A stretch of DNA of 8,490 bases from the NCBI GenBank assembly GCA_030018795.1, contig JASEHA010000077.1, positions 1 through 8,490 on the forward strand, given 5' to 3'. This DNA is from a bacterium (GTDB lineage Bacteria > UBA9089 > CG2-30-40-21). The notes under the pieces were generated by a model that made no database searches, was not told the DNA's origin, and saw only the letters and a program-made list of their open reading frames with translations. Below, piece by piece: positions 1 through 5,166 of this stretch (its first letter is position 1; each line of letters starts with the position of its first letter). A program made the translations under genes and the position numbers.

Positions 1-43
1 CCTAATTCTTACTCCACTTGTTGTCCAATCACAAATTATGCCC

Positions 44-502
44 TTATTGAGTATATGTCCCAATAACAGCGATTATGATTCCAAGCAATGCTCCAACAAT
101 TACCTCTATCGGGGTATGTCCAAGCAGCTCCCTCAATCTGGTCTCACCTATCTTCCCTTCAGCACAGAACTCGTCAAGCATCTTGTTTAACACCTTTGCC
201 TGTTGTCCGGCAGCCCGTCTTACCCCAACCGCATCAGTCATGGTGATTAAAGCAAAGACAAGGGTAACGACCCACAATGGATTTTCGATCCCTTGAGTTC
301 TGCCTACAGCGGTTGTTAATGCCATAACCGTAGCTGAATGAGAACTTGGCATTCCGCCAGAGCCAAGTAGAAGCTTAAAGTTGAACCTTTTATTTGTTAT
401 CGCATAGATTATAACCTTTAATAGCTGGGCAGTCAACCAGGCAAAGAATACAGGGAAAAATATTTTGCTTTGAAAGAGCATGGTAAATGTATCATGGATC
501 AT
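44..502 (-). CDS. Divergent PAP2 family (DUF212/YuiD-like) membrane protein
   Basis: A 152-residue integral membrane protein of the divergent PAP2 (acid phosphatase/vanadium haloperoxidase-related) family, close to the family's usual length. Seen: hydrophobic segments at about residues 10-35, 74-90 and 131-149; GGMPSSHSA at 49-57, resembling the PSGHS motif of PAP2 phosphatases; D90-A-V-G-V-R-R at 90-96 followed by an AAGQQA stretch; and LGHTPIEV at 127-134 with H129. Family knowledge suggests a lipid-phosphate or pyrophosphate phosphatase-like fold, but the substrate of this branch is not established and I assign none. The ATG at 502 is preceded by AAGGAAG with a 9-nt spacer; a second in-frame ATG at codon 8 is possible. 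It lies 108 nt downstream of recR on the same strand and is probably the last gene of the dnaX-ybaB-recR transcript that can be seen here. Family assignment is firm; function is open. Confidence 0.9.
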   Translation of the reverse strand: MIHDTFTMLFQSKIFFPVFFAWLTAQLLKVIIYAITNKRFNFKLLLGSGGMPSSHSATVMALTTAVGRTQGIENPLWVVTLVFALITMTDAVGVRRAAGQQAKVLNKMLDEFCAEGKIGETRLRELLGHTPIEVIVGALLGIIIAVIGTYTQ

Positions 503-610
503 GTTTGTTTTCTTCCTTATTTGCTTCCTGCCGCAGGTTACCTACCCTGCTTTTAAGATTAATGTCATAAACAGCAGCATAGGCTGCATCTGAAGGTGCG
601 TAATTACCGA

Positions 611-1207
611 TTACAGTATTCTTCTGCTCTCGAGTGCCTTTGACAGGGTTACCTCATCCGTGTATTCAATATTACTGCCTATAGGAATACCATGGGCGAT
701 TCTGCTAACCCTTGCTACCATTGTTCTTAATAATCTTTCGAGATACAGAGCCGTTGCCTCTCCCTCTACATCTGAGTCTGTAGCAATGATAATTTCTTTT
801 ACTTTTTCTTGTTGAATTCTCATCAAAAGCTCATTTATTCTCAAGTTATCCGGCCTAATGCCGTCTAAGGGAGAAATGGCTCCCTGCAATACATGATAAT
901 CTCCTTTATAAACCCGTGTTTTCTCCATAGCAATGATATCAGACGGCTGTTCAACAACACAAATCAGTCCATGATCCCGTGTCGTATCCTTGCAGATAGA
1001 GCAAGGAGAATCCTCGGTAATGTTGTAGCATATAGGACAGTTTGTTATCCTATCCTTTACCTCAATAATAGCTGAGGCAAGTACCCTTGCCTCTGTCGCT
1101 GATATTTTAAGGATATGAAATGCCAGCCTCTGAGCAGTTTTTGGTCCTATACCCGGAAGCTTATTAAATTCATGGACAAGTTTAGCCATGGATGGTGTAA
1201 GATACAT
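611..1207 (-). CDS. recR: Recombination mediator protein RecR
   Basis: RecR works with RecO (and RecF) to load RecA at gaps and stalled forks, forming a ring-shaped clamp on DNA. Seen, numbering from the ATG at 1207: helix-hairpin-helix LPGIGPKTAQRLAFHIL at 17-33; a four-cysteine zinc finger at C57, C60, C69 and C72; a Toprim domain from about 80 with E86 and the segment ATDSDVEGEATALYL at 142-156; and the conserved C-terminal EYTDEVTLSKALESRR. Length is 198 aa, equal to Bacillus RecR. An upstream in-frame TTG at 1216 would add three residues, but it lies only 2 nt from the GAGGAG Shine-Dalgarno. The ATG is 11 nt away and starts MYLTPSMAKL, like other RecR N-termini, so I prefer it. The gene follows ybaB by 47 nt. 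The Toprim DSD in place of the more usual NP-type sequence is unusual and treated as a finding. Confidence 0.96.
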   Translation of the reverse strand: MYLTPSMAKLVHEFNKLPGIGPKTAQRLAFHILKISATEARVLASAIIEVKDRITNCPICYNITEDSPCSICKDTTRDHGLICVVEQPSDIIAMEKTRVYKGDYHVLQGAISPLDGIRPDNLRINELLMRIQQEKVKEIIIATDSDVEGEATALYLERLLRTMVARVSRIAHGIPIGSNIEYTDEVTLSKALESRRIL

Positions 1208-1230
1208 TATAAACAATGCTCCTCAAGCCT

Positions 1231-1258
1231 ATGGAAACGCGATTAATCGCATCTCTAC
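1231..1258 (-). repeat. 28-nt hairpin element containing the ybaB stop codon
   Basis: Read on the minus strand, the arm GTAGAGATGCGA, loop TTAA and arm TCGCGTTTCCAT pair at 11 of 12 positions, counting three G-U pairs. The TAG at bases 2-4 is the ybaB stop codon. The left arm resembles that of the element at the lepB stop (GTAGAGACGCAA). There is no T-run after it, so it is unlikely to be an intrinsic terminator. It separates ybaB from the recR Shine-Dalgarno. Confidence 0.65.
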
Positions 1259-1575
1259 ATCAATCCAGGTATCTTTAATCCACCTGTAAGCTTACTCATC
1301 TCATTAGAAATCATCTCCTGGCATCTGGAAAGTGCCTCATTAACAGCAGCACATACCAGATCCTCAAGAAGCTCAATATCATCCGGGTTAACAACATCTT
1401 TTTCAATCTTTATAGAAACTATCTCTTTCTGACCATTAGCTGTAACCGTAACCATGCCGCCGCCAGAGGTAGCAGATACGGTTTTTTCTGCCAGCCCTTC
1501 TTGAAGCTTGGAAACCTTTGTCCCTACATTCTCGATTTGTTTCATCATGTTTTGAAACATCTTATTATTCTGCAT
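1255..1575 (-). CDS. ybaB: YbaB/EbfC family nucleoid-associated protein
   Basis: A 106-residue DNA-binding protein of the YbaB/EbfC family, which forms dimers with a tweezer-like shape and coats DNA; it is habitually encoded between dnaX and recR. Seen: an N-terminal amphipathic, probably coiled-coil helix (about 5-32); a beta region 34-60 with the glycine stretch SGGGMVTVTANGQ; the conserved acidic segment VVNPDDIELLEDLVCAAVNEA at 61-81 (shown in outline); and a C-terminal helix ending in GGLKIPGLM. The ATG at 1575 has a strong Shine-Dalgarno, GGAGGAG, with a 5-nt spacer. An out-of-frame ATG sits in that spacer. The gene begins 111 nt after dnaX and ends with a TAG embedded in a hairpin element. 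Its role alongside dnaX and recR is suggested by conserved neighbourhood only. Confidence 0.95.
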   Translation of the reverse strand: MQNNKMFQNMMKQIENVGTKVSKLQEGLAEKTVSATSGGGMVTVTANGQKEIVSIKIEKDVVNPDDIELLEDLVCAAVNEALSRCQEMISNEMSKLTGGLKIPGLM

Positions 1576-1662
1576 AACATCTCCTCCTTCTTTATAAGCT
1601 TTCAGCGATCTGCTGCATAGCTGTCATTAGCTTTCATGTTTCTCGCAGGTATGGTGATAAAT

Positions 1663-1690
1663 TATATGGGTGGGAAAACCCTGCCCCTAC
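1663..1690 (-). repeat. 28-nt hairpin-like element containing the dnaX stop codon
   Basis: Minus-strand reading: arm GTAGGGGCAGGG, loop TTTT, arm CCCACCCATATA. The inner GGG/CCC and an outer GGG/CCC pair around a small internal loop; the last bases no longer pair, so this copy is degraded. The layout (GTAG start, 12-nt arm, 4-nt loop) matches the elements at the ybaB, lepB and grpE stops, and the TAG is the dnaX stop codon. The rest of the 111-nt gap down to ybaB holds no gene, promoter or terminator I can recognise apart from the ybaB Shine-Dalgarno. Confidence 0.5.
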
Positions 1691-3366
1691 GACACTCTCT
1701 CCCCTTCAAACATATCCATCACCCTTTCTATCCTTGGATCGTTTACTGGATGGATGGATGGCATTTTTTTTGTCTGATGATCTGCAGCTATGCTTGTCAA
1801 TGCTTTCTGCTCTTGAGCAAGTACGGTCTTTATTTTCAATGCTTTTCCTGCTTTCTCACGTATCTTAGTCTCTATTAATTCCCTATAATCTGGTTTATCT
1901 ATCCCTGACTTATGAAAGGAAGAATCAAACTCAATGGTCAGGATATTATCATCAAGGCTGACAATTTTTCCACAACTCAAATGAGAGGCTACAGGGGGCC
2001 GATTAACACGAATTATATCACAAATAGCAGGCCATAGCTGAATAATTCTTTCCAGTGACAGCTCTGTAGATATGGGAGATAGAGGTTGATAATCGTTGTG
2101 CATTTCTGTCCTTATCCCCTCTTCCTCCTCTTTCTCCTCTTTCTCATGATGCAGCATAGAACGCACCTGAAGGTGCTCACTACATTCTTCTACCTCATAA
2201 AGCTCAGGACGGCTTATGGCTATCCTTTGTTCCAGATGAGACAACTTTTCTATTATCTCAAGTAAAGGTATCTCTGCCTTTATCCTGCACAATCTCACCA
2301 TAGCTGTTTCCAGTATCGTGCCTGCCTGTGCATAGGCATATTTCATCTGTTCATTTGCTTCTCTCAAACAATCTATTGCCTTTAATATAGACTCAGCTGA
2401 AAGCTGCCTGGATTGTTCTGTTAATATATCCTTGCTTTCAGTTGTTATATCCAGAACACCTTCACCACACCCTATCTTAACCATGAGCAGATTTCTCAGG
2501 TGCAGGATTACGTCTCTAGTAAGTTGAGACATATCCACACCCTTATTTATCAGAGCATTGACCATCTCGACAACAGAATTATCATTTTGATTGATAATAG
2601 CATTGATAATAGAGATAAGGACATCCTCTGGGACCATACCCATGACAATAATCACATCATCCATGGTAATCTCTTTTTCTCCAGTATAAGACATAACCTG
2701 ATCCAGAATACCCTCTGCATCCCTCATCCCGCCCTGAGCAGCTCGGGCAATGAGCAAGAGTCCATTGTTGTTAGCTTTTATTCCTTCCTTATCACAGATA
2801 TATTGAAGCTGTTTAAGGATATCTTGCGTGCTGATCCTTCTAAAATCAAATCTCTGGCATCTTGAAAGTATTGTGGCCGGGAGTCTATGTGGCTCAGTGG
2901 TAGCAAAGATAAATACTACATGCGGTGGCGGTTCTTCAAGGGTTTTTAGTAAGGCATTGAAGGCTTCAGGGGTAAGCATATGCACCTCATCGATGATATA
3001 TACCTTATACCTGCCTCTGGCCGGAGAAAGCATAACCCTTTCACGAAGATCACGAATCTCATCAATCCCTCGATTTGATGCCCCATCTATCTCAATGATA
3101 TCCATGGACATTCCCCGAGCAACCTCCATGCAGATAGGACAATTCCCGCATGGTGTTGAGGTAATACCAGTTTCACAGTTCAAGCACTTAGCCATGATTC
3201 GGGCAGTAGTTGTTTTGCCAGTTCCACGAGAGCCACAAAACAGGTATGAATGAGATATCCTCCCTGTATTAATAGCATTAATAAGGGTTTGACTGATATG
3301 CGGCTGTCCAATCACCTCCTCAAAGGTTTGGGGTCTATATTTTCTGGCAAATACAGTATAAGACAT
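1687..3366 (-). CDS. dnaX: DNA polymerase III clamp-loader subunit tau/gamma (DnaX)
   Basis: AAA+ ATPase of the replicative clamp loader, which opens the sliding clamp and places it at primer-template junctions. Seen in order: Walker A GSRGTGKT at 45-52; zinc-binding cysteines C64, C73, C76 and C79; Walker B VYIIDEVHM at 122-130 with D126-E127; sensor ATTEPH at 155-160; arginine-finger motif SRC at 168-170; a helical collar domain to about 365; a charged linker rich in E and K at about 407-420; and a C-terminal tau-type domain with SHL...ILTIEF...SSFHKSGID at 461-490. At 559 residues it is full length. The ATG at 3366 follows GGAG with a 10-nt spacer, itself just after the SRP RNA. There is no A-AAA-AAG slippery heptamer as in E. 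coli, so a frameshifted gamma form is not evident; a 31-nt polypurine tract with a possible internal start is discussed as a finding. The stop TAG lies in a palindromic element. Confidence 0.97.
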   Translation of the reverse strand: MSYTVFARKYRPQTFEEVIGQPHISQTLINAINTGRISHSYLFCGSRGTGKTTTARIMAKCLNCETGITSTPCGNCPICMEVARGMSMDIIEIDGASNRGIDEIRDLRERVMLSPARGRYKVYIIDEVHMLTPEAFNALLKTLEEPPPHVVFIFATTEPHRLPATILSRCQRFDFRRISTQDILKQLQYICDKEGIKANNNGLLLIARAAQGGMRDAEGILDQVMSYTGEKEITMDDVIIVMGMVPEDVLISIINAIINQNDNSVVEMVNALINKGVDMSQLTRDVILHLRNLLMVKIGCGEGVLDITTESKDILTEQSRQLSAESILKAIDCLREANEQMKYAYAQAGTILETAMVRLCRIKAEIPLLEIIEKLSHLEQRIAISRPELYEVEECSEHLQVRSMLHHEKEEKEEEEGIRTEMHNDYQPLSPISTELSLERIIQLWPAICDIIRVNRPPVASHLSCGKIVSLDDNILTIEFDSSFHKSGIDKPDYRELIETKIREKAGKALKIKTVLAQEQKALTSIAADHQTKKMPSIHPVNDPRIERVMDMFEGERVS

Positions 3367-3383
3367 CTATGGAATTCTCCAAA

Positions 3384-3657
3384 ATGGCCGTGCACCTATC
3401 TTTGACAGACCCTAACGAGTGATAATTCTAAGTCCAGACTCCAGACAGGCACCTCTGCGACATACCCTTAACTGCTTACCGCTGCTTCCTTCCGGATCTG
3501 ACGGGGTTGGGCAATTAAAAACAGCACAGAACCCATCTATCATCATCCTTTCCTCTAATTCATTCTCACCAGAATAAGCCTCACGATAGGAATTCAACCC
3601 TGCTTTAGCGGATTTCAGGTAACAAGGCACCGCTAGCTCCCCATTTAGCACGGCCAT
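3384..3657 (-). ncRNA. ffs: Signal recognition particle RNA, large bacterial type with Alu domain
   Basis: RNA scaffold of the SRP, which with Ffh targets nascent membrane proteins to the translocon. On the minus strand the ends form a perfect 10-bp helix, AUGGCCGUGC with GCACGGCCAU. The 5' part carries the Alu-domain signature GGGGAGCUAGCGGUGCC followed by ACCUG and AAUCCGCU, closely like Bacillus scRNA. The S-domain Ffh-binding hairpin is at 3481-3500: CAGAUCCGGAAGGAAGCAGC, with the GGAA tetraloop and the AGCAG internal-loop strand. The 3' end carries GGUGCACGGCC. Length is about 274 nt, against about 114 nt for the short E. coli form. A consensus promoter lies about 50 nt upstream, so a 5' leader is probably trimmed. 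Exact ends are inferred from the closing helix. An overlapping minus-strand reading frame here is not a gene. Confidence 0.96.
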
Positions 3658-3710
3658 GAAAAAATAAATCAAATTTACAAGCATTGCGTGTCTATGAATC
3701 AGTTGAGTAT

Positions 3711-3738
3711 AGTATACCTGAAAAATGAAATATGTCAA
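3711..3738 (-). promoter_or_regulatory. Sigma-70-type promoter for SRP RNA and dnaX operon
   Basis: On the minus strand TTGACA (3738-3733) and TATACT (3716-3711) are separated by 16 bp. The predicted start is near 3704, leaving a leader of about 47 nt before the SRP RNA closing helix. The region upstream of the -35 is T- and A-rich, as UP elements are. This near-consensus promoter suits a highly expressed stable RNA. Confidence 0.8.
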
Positions 3739-3798
3739 GGAGAAAAAGTGAAAATTAAAGCTCTTTTCATAAAAGTTTTATTGAAAACAAAAAAATGC
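3739..3798. promoter_or_regulatory. AT-rich divergent inter-promoter region with imperfect inverted repeat
   Basis: The 60 bp between the two outward-facing -35 boxes are rich in A and T runs. At 3764-3787 there is a near-perfect inverted repeat, TTTTCATAAAA, a central G, then TTTTATTGAAAA, with one unpaired base. It could be an operator, an UP-element pair, or simply AT-rich spacer; nothing in the sequence decides between these. Confidence 0.4.
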
Positions 3799-3827
3799 TT
3801 GACAAAATGATGAACATATGGTATCAT
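3799..3827 (+). promoter_or_regulatory. Sigma-70-type promoter for the pilin-like gene
   Basis: TTGACA at 3799-3804 and TATCAT at 3822-3827 are separated by the ideal 17 bp. An A-rich stretch (3782-3796) precedes the -35 box like an UP element. Predicted transcription start is near 3834, giving a 5' leader of about 86 nt before the ATG at 3920. Confidence 0.8.
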
Positions 3828-3851
3828 TTATTTGTATTTAACTTTAGGATT

Positions 3852-3867
3852 CAACACAGCCGTGTTG
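3852..3867 (+). other. Small hairpin in the pilin mRNA leader
   Basis: CAACAC, loop AGCC, GTGTTG: a perfect 6-bp stem about 20 nt from the predicted transcript start and 37 nt before the Shine-Dalgarno. It may protect the 5' end or serve as a protein-binding site. It does not sequester the ribosome binding site. Confidence 0.4.
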
Positions 3868-3903
3868 TTGATATATAAGAGTGGATTTATCAAATGTTAG
3901 AGT

Positions 3904-3913
3904 AAAGGAGGTG
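3904..3913 (+). promoter_or_regulatory. Strong Shine-Dalgarno that fixes the pilin start
   Basis: AAAGGAGGTG is almost a full complement of the 16S rRNA tail, 6-7 nt before ATG 3920. It rules out the in-frame GTG at 3881, which has no comparable site and would put 13 extra residues before the prepilin leader. Confidence 0.9.
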
Positions 3914-3919
3914 ACAATA

Positions 3920-4432
3920 ATGTTGAAAAGAGAAAAAGGTTTTACATTGATTGAATTGATGATTGTGGTAGCAATTATAGGTATTCTTGCTGCTATTGCT
4001 ATTCCGAGGTTTGCAGCCTTAATTGATAAGGCACGGGAAGCAGGTGCAAGGGGTAATTTAGGTGCCTTGCGGTCAGCTATTGCTATTTACTATGGTGATA
4101 CAAAGGGGTATTGGCCACGAAGCCTTGATACGCAAACTTATTTAGTTGCGGAGGAGACATTGCCAGCTTTTATTCCAAAGTATTTAGCGAGAATTCCATA
4201 TGCTACTTTGAAGAGAAATGCGGAGAATAGCCGTGTCAACGCAGTAACAATGGTTTATACTTTGGAAGATCAAGAGATTGCCACTGTGACAGACACAGGT
4301 AAGGTTGGTGGATGGATGTATTCATCAAATAGTGGAGATATTAGAATCAATAGTACATGGCTCGATACTACTGTGTTAGTATCTTTAGATAGTACTATGA
4401 GGTATTCTAATTATGGACATGAGGAGCCATGA
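3920..4432 (+). CDS. Type IV pilin / type II secretion pseudopilin-like protein (class III signal)
   Basis: A 170-residue precursor with a textbook prepilin leader: MLKREKG, cleavage after G7, then mature F8 with E12 at mature position 5 in FTLIELMIVVAIIGILAAIA, which forms the assembly helix. After prepilin peptidase processing and N-methylation it would join a pilus or pseudopilus in the envelope. The helix continues with IPRFAALIDKAREAGARGNLGAL, followed by a globular part with YYGDTKGYWP at 57-66 and a C-terminal GGWMYSSNSGDIRIN, resembling GspG/PulG-like and small type IV pilins. No cysteine is present, so the disulfide loop of classical PilA is absent. The start is set by an excellent Shine-Dalgarno. 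The gene stands alone, with its own consensus promoter and a 16-bp terminator, and no pilus assembly gene is nearby. Whether it is a major pilin, minor pilin or pseudopilin cannot be told from the sequence. Confidence 0.9.
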   Translation: MLKREKGFTLIELMIVVAIIGILAAIAIPRFAALIDKAREAGARGNLGALRSAIAIYYGDTKGYWPRSLDTQTYLVAEETLPAFIPKYLARIPYATLKRNAENSRVNAVTMVYTLEDQEIATVTDTGKVGGWMYSSNSGDIRINSTWLDTTVLVSLDSTMRYSNYGHEEP

Positions 4433-4466
4433 TCTTGAGTTGTTAAGTTTTTTGATGGTATGAAGT

Positions 4467-4505
4467 AAGGGGTTGGTAGGGATTAATTCCTGCCAACCTC
4501 TTTTT
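4467..4505 (+). terminator. Rho-independent terminator after the pilin-like gene
   Basis: A 16-bp stem (4467-4482 with 4487-4502, with three G-U pairs) closes a TTAA loop and runs into TTTTT at 4501-4505. It lies 34 nt after the pilin stop and just before lepB, insulating the pilin transcript. Any lepB transcription must come from read-through or from an unseen promoter; the only candidate, TTGAGT-N18-TATGAA at about 4434-4463, is weak and lies before the terminator. Confidence 0.9.
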
Positions 4506-4522
4506 ATCTGTAAGGAAGAGGT

Positions 4523-5116
4523 GTGCGTGCTTTGATAGGCAAGGTGAAGTATAAAGAATTTATTGTTGATGTTATTATTCCAGCTTTGATATTGGCTTTA
4601 TTAATCAGAACATTTGTTGTGCAGGCATTCAAGATCCCTTCTGAGTCAATGGTGCCAACCTTGCAAATAGGGGATCATCTTTTTGTATGTAAATTTAGTT
4701 ATGGAATTAAGATTCCCTTTATCAATAAAACTATAGTTAAGTGGAACTCTCCCAAAAGAGGGGAGATTATTGTCTTTCGTTATCCAGAGGATCCCAAACG
4801 AGACTTTATTAAAAGGGTAATTGGACTGCCAGAAGAAAATTTTCAGGTTGTTAATAAAGAGATTTATATTAATGGCACCCATTTGATTGAGCCATATAAG
4901 ATTCATAATGATTTCTATCCACCTGCTGCTCAGTTTTCACCAAGGGATAATTGGGAAAGGGGTAAGGTTGTTCTTTCCAATAAGGTCTTTGTTATGGGTG
5001 ATAATCGGGATAGCAGCCTGGATAGTCGATTTTGGGGACAACTTGATATCGATATGATCAAGGGAAAGGCTCTCTTTATCTATTGGCCGCCATGGCGGAT
5101 AGGGCTTATTAAGTAG
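4523..5116 (+). CDS. lepB: Signal peptidase I
   Basis: Membrane-anchored Ser/Lys protease that removes signal peptides from exported proteins on the outer face of the cytoplasmic membrane. Seen: one N-terminal transmembrane segment at about 15-35; box B SESMVPTL at 40-47 with catalytic S42; box D RDFIKRVIGLP at 93-103 with the general base K97; and box E GDNRDSSLDSRFWG at 159-172. Length of 197 aa is typical of the single-anchor form. The start is uncertain between GTG at 4523 (AAGGA with 6-nt spacer) and TTG at 4532 (GAGGTG with 8-nt spacer); there is no nearby ATG. It begins 18 nt after the pilin terminator's T-run and is followed by grpE after 50 nt, so it likely heads the lepB-grpE-dnaJ-lysS group. 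Its stop TAG lies in a 28-nt palindromic element. Confidence 0.96.
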   Translation: MRALIGKVKYKEFIVDVIIPALILALLIRTFVVQAFKIPSESMVPTLQIGDHLFVCKFSYGIKIPFINKTIVKWNSPKRGEIIVFRYPEDPKRDFIKRVIGLPEENFQVVNKEIYINGTHLIEPYKIHNDFYPPAAQFSPRDNWERGKVVLSNKVFVMGDNRDSSLDSRFWGQLDIDMIKGKALFIYWPPWRIGLIK

Positions 5117-5140
5117 AGACGCAAGCTGTTGCGTCTCTAT
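5113..5140 (+). repeat. 28-nt perfect hairpin element containing the lepB stop codon
   Basis: Arm GTAGAGACGCAA, loop GCTG, arm TTGCGTCTCTAT: all 12 positions pair, with only the outermost being G-U. The TAG at bases 2-4 is the lepB stop. The bases that follow (CTTTGTTATTTG) are only moderately T-rich, so this could be a weak terminator or attenuator, but it looks like the best-preserved member of the palindrome family also found at the ybaB and grpE stops. Confidence 0.8.
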
Positions 5141-5166
5141 CTTTGTTATTTGGGGGTGAATAAGGC

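Noticed and set aside
1744..1763. GGAT tetranucleotide microsatellite
   Set aside because: Only 3-4 units, in frame within the dnaX coding region (encodes PSIHP); too short to suggest phase variation.
2101..2146. Programmed -1 frameshift in dnaX as in E. coli
   Set aside because: There is no X-XXY-YYZ slippery heptamer in the right frame within the purine tract, so only an internal start is proposed.
2500..3253. Two plus-strand open frames of 121 and 141 codons
   Set aside because: They are antisense to the strongly conserved AAA+ part of dnaX, lack plausible ribosome binding sites and look like shadows of that gene.
3412..3738. 108-codon minus-strand open frame
   Set aside because: It lies almost wholly in the SRP RNA and its promoter; its sequence is that of the RNA's Alu and S domains and resembles no protein.
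3881..3919. GTG start upstream of the pilin-like gene
   Set aside because: It would place 13 residues before the prepilin leader and has no Shine-Dalgarno, while ATG 3920 has a near-perfect one.
5113..5150. Intrinsic terminator between lepB and grpE
   Set aside because: The stem is perfect, but the following bases lack a continuous T-run and grpE follows after 50 nt without a visible promoter; read as a palindromic element that might attenuate at most.
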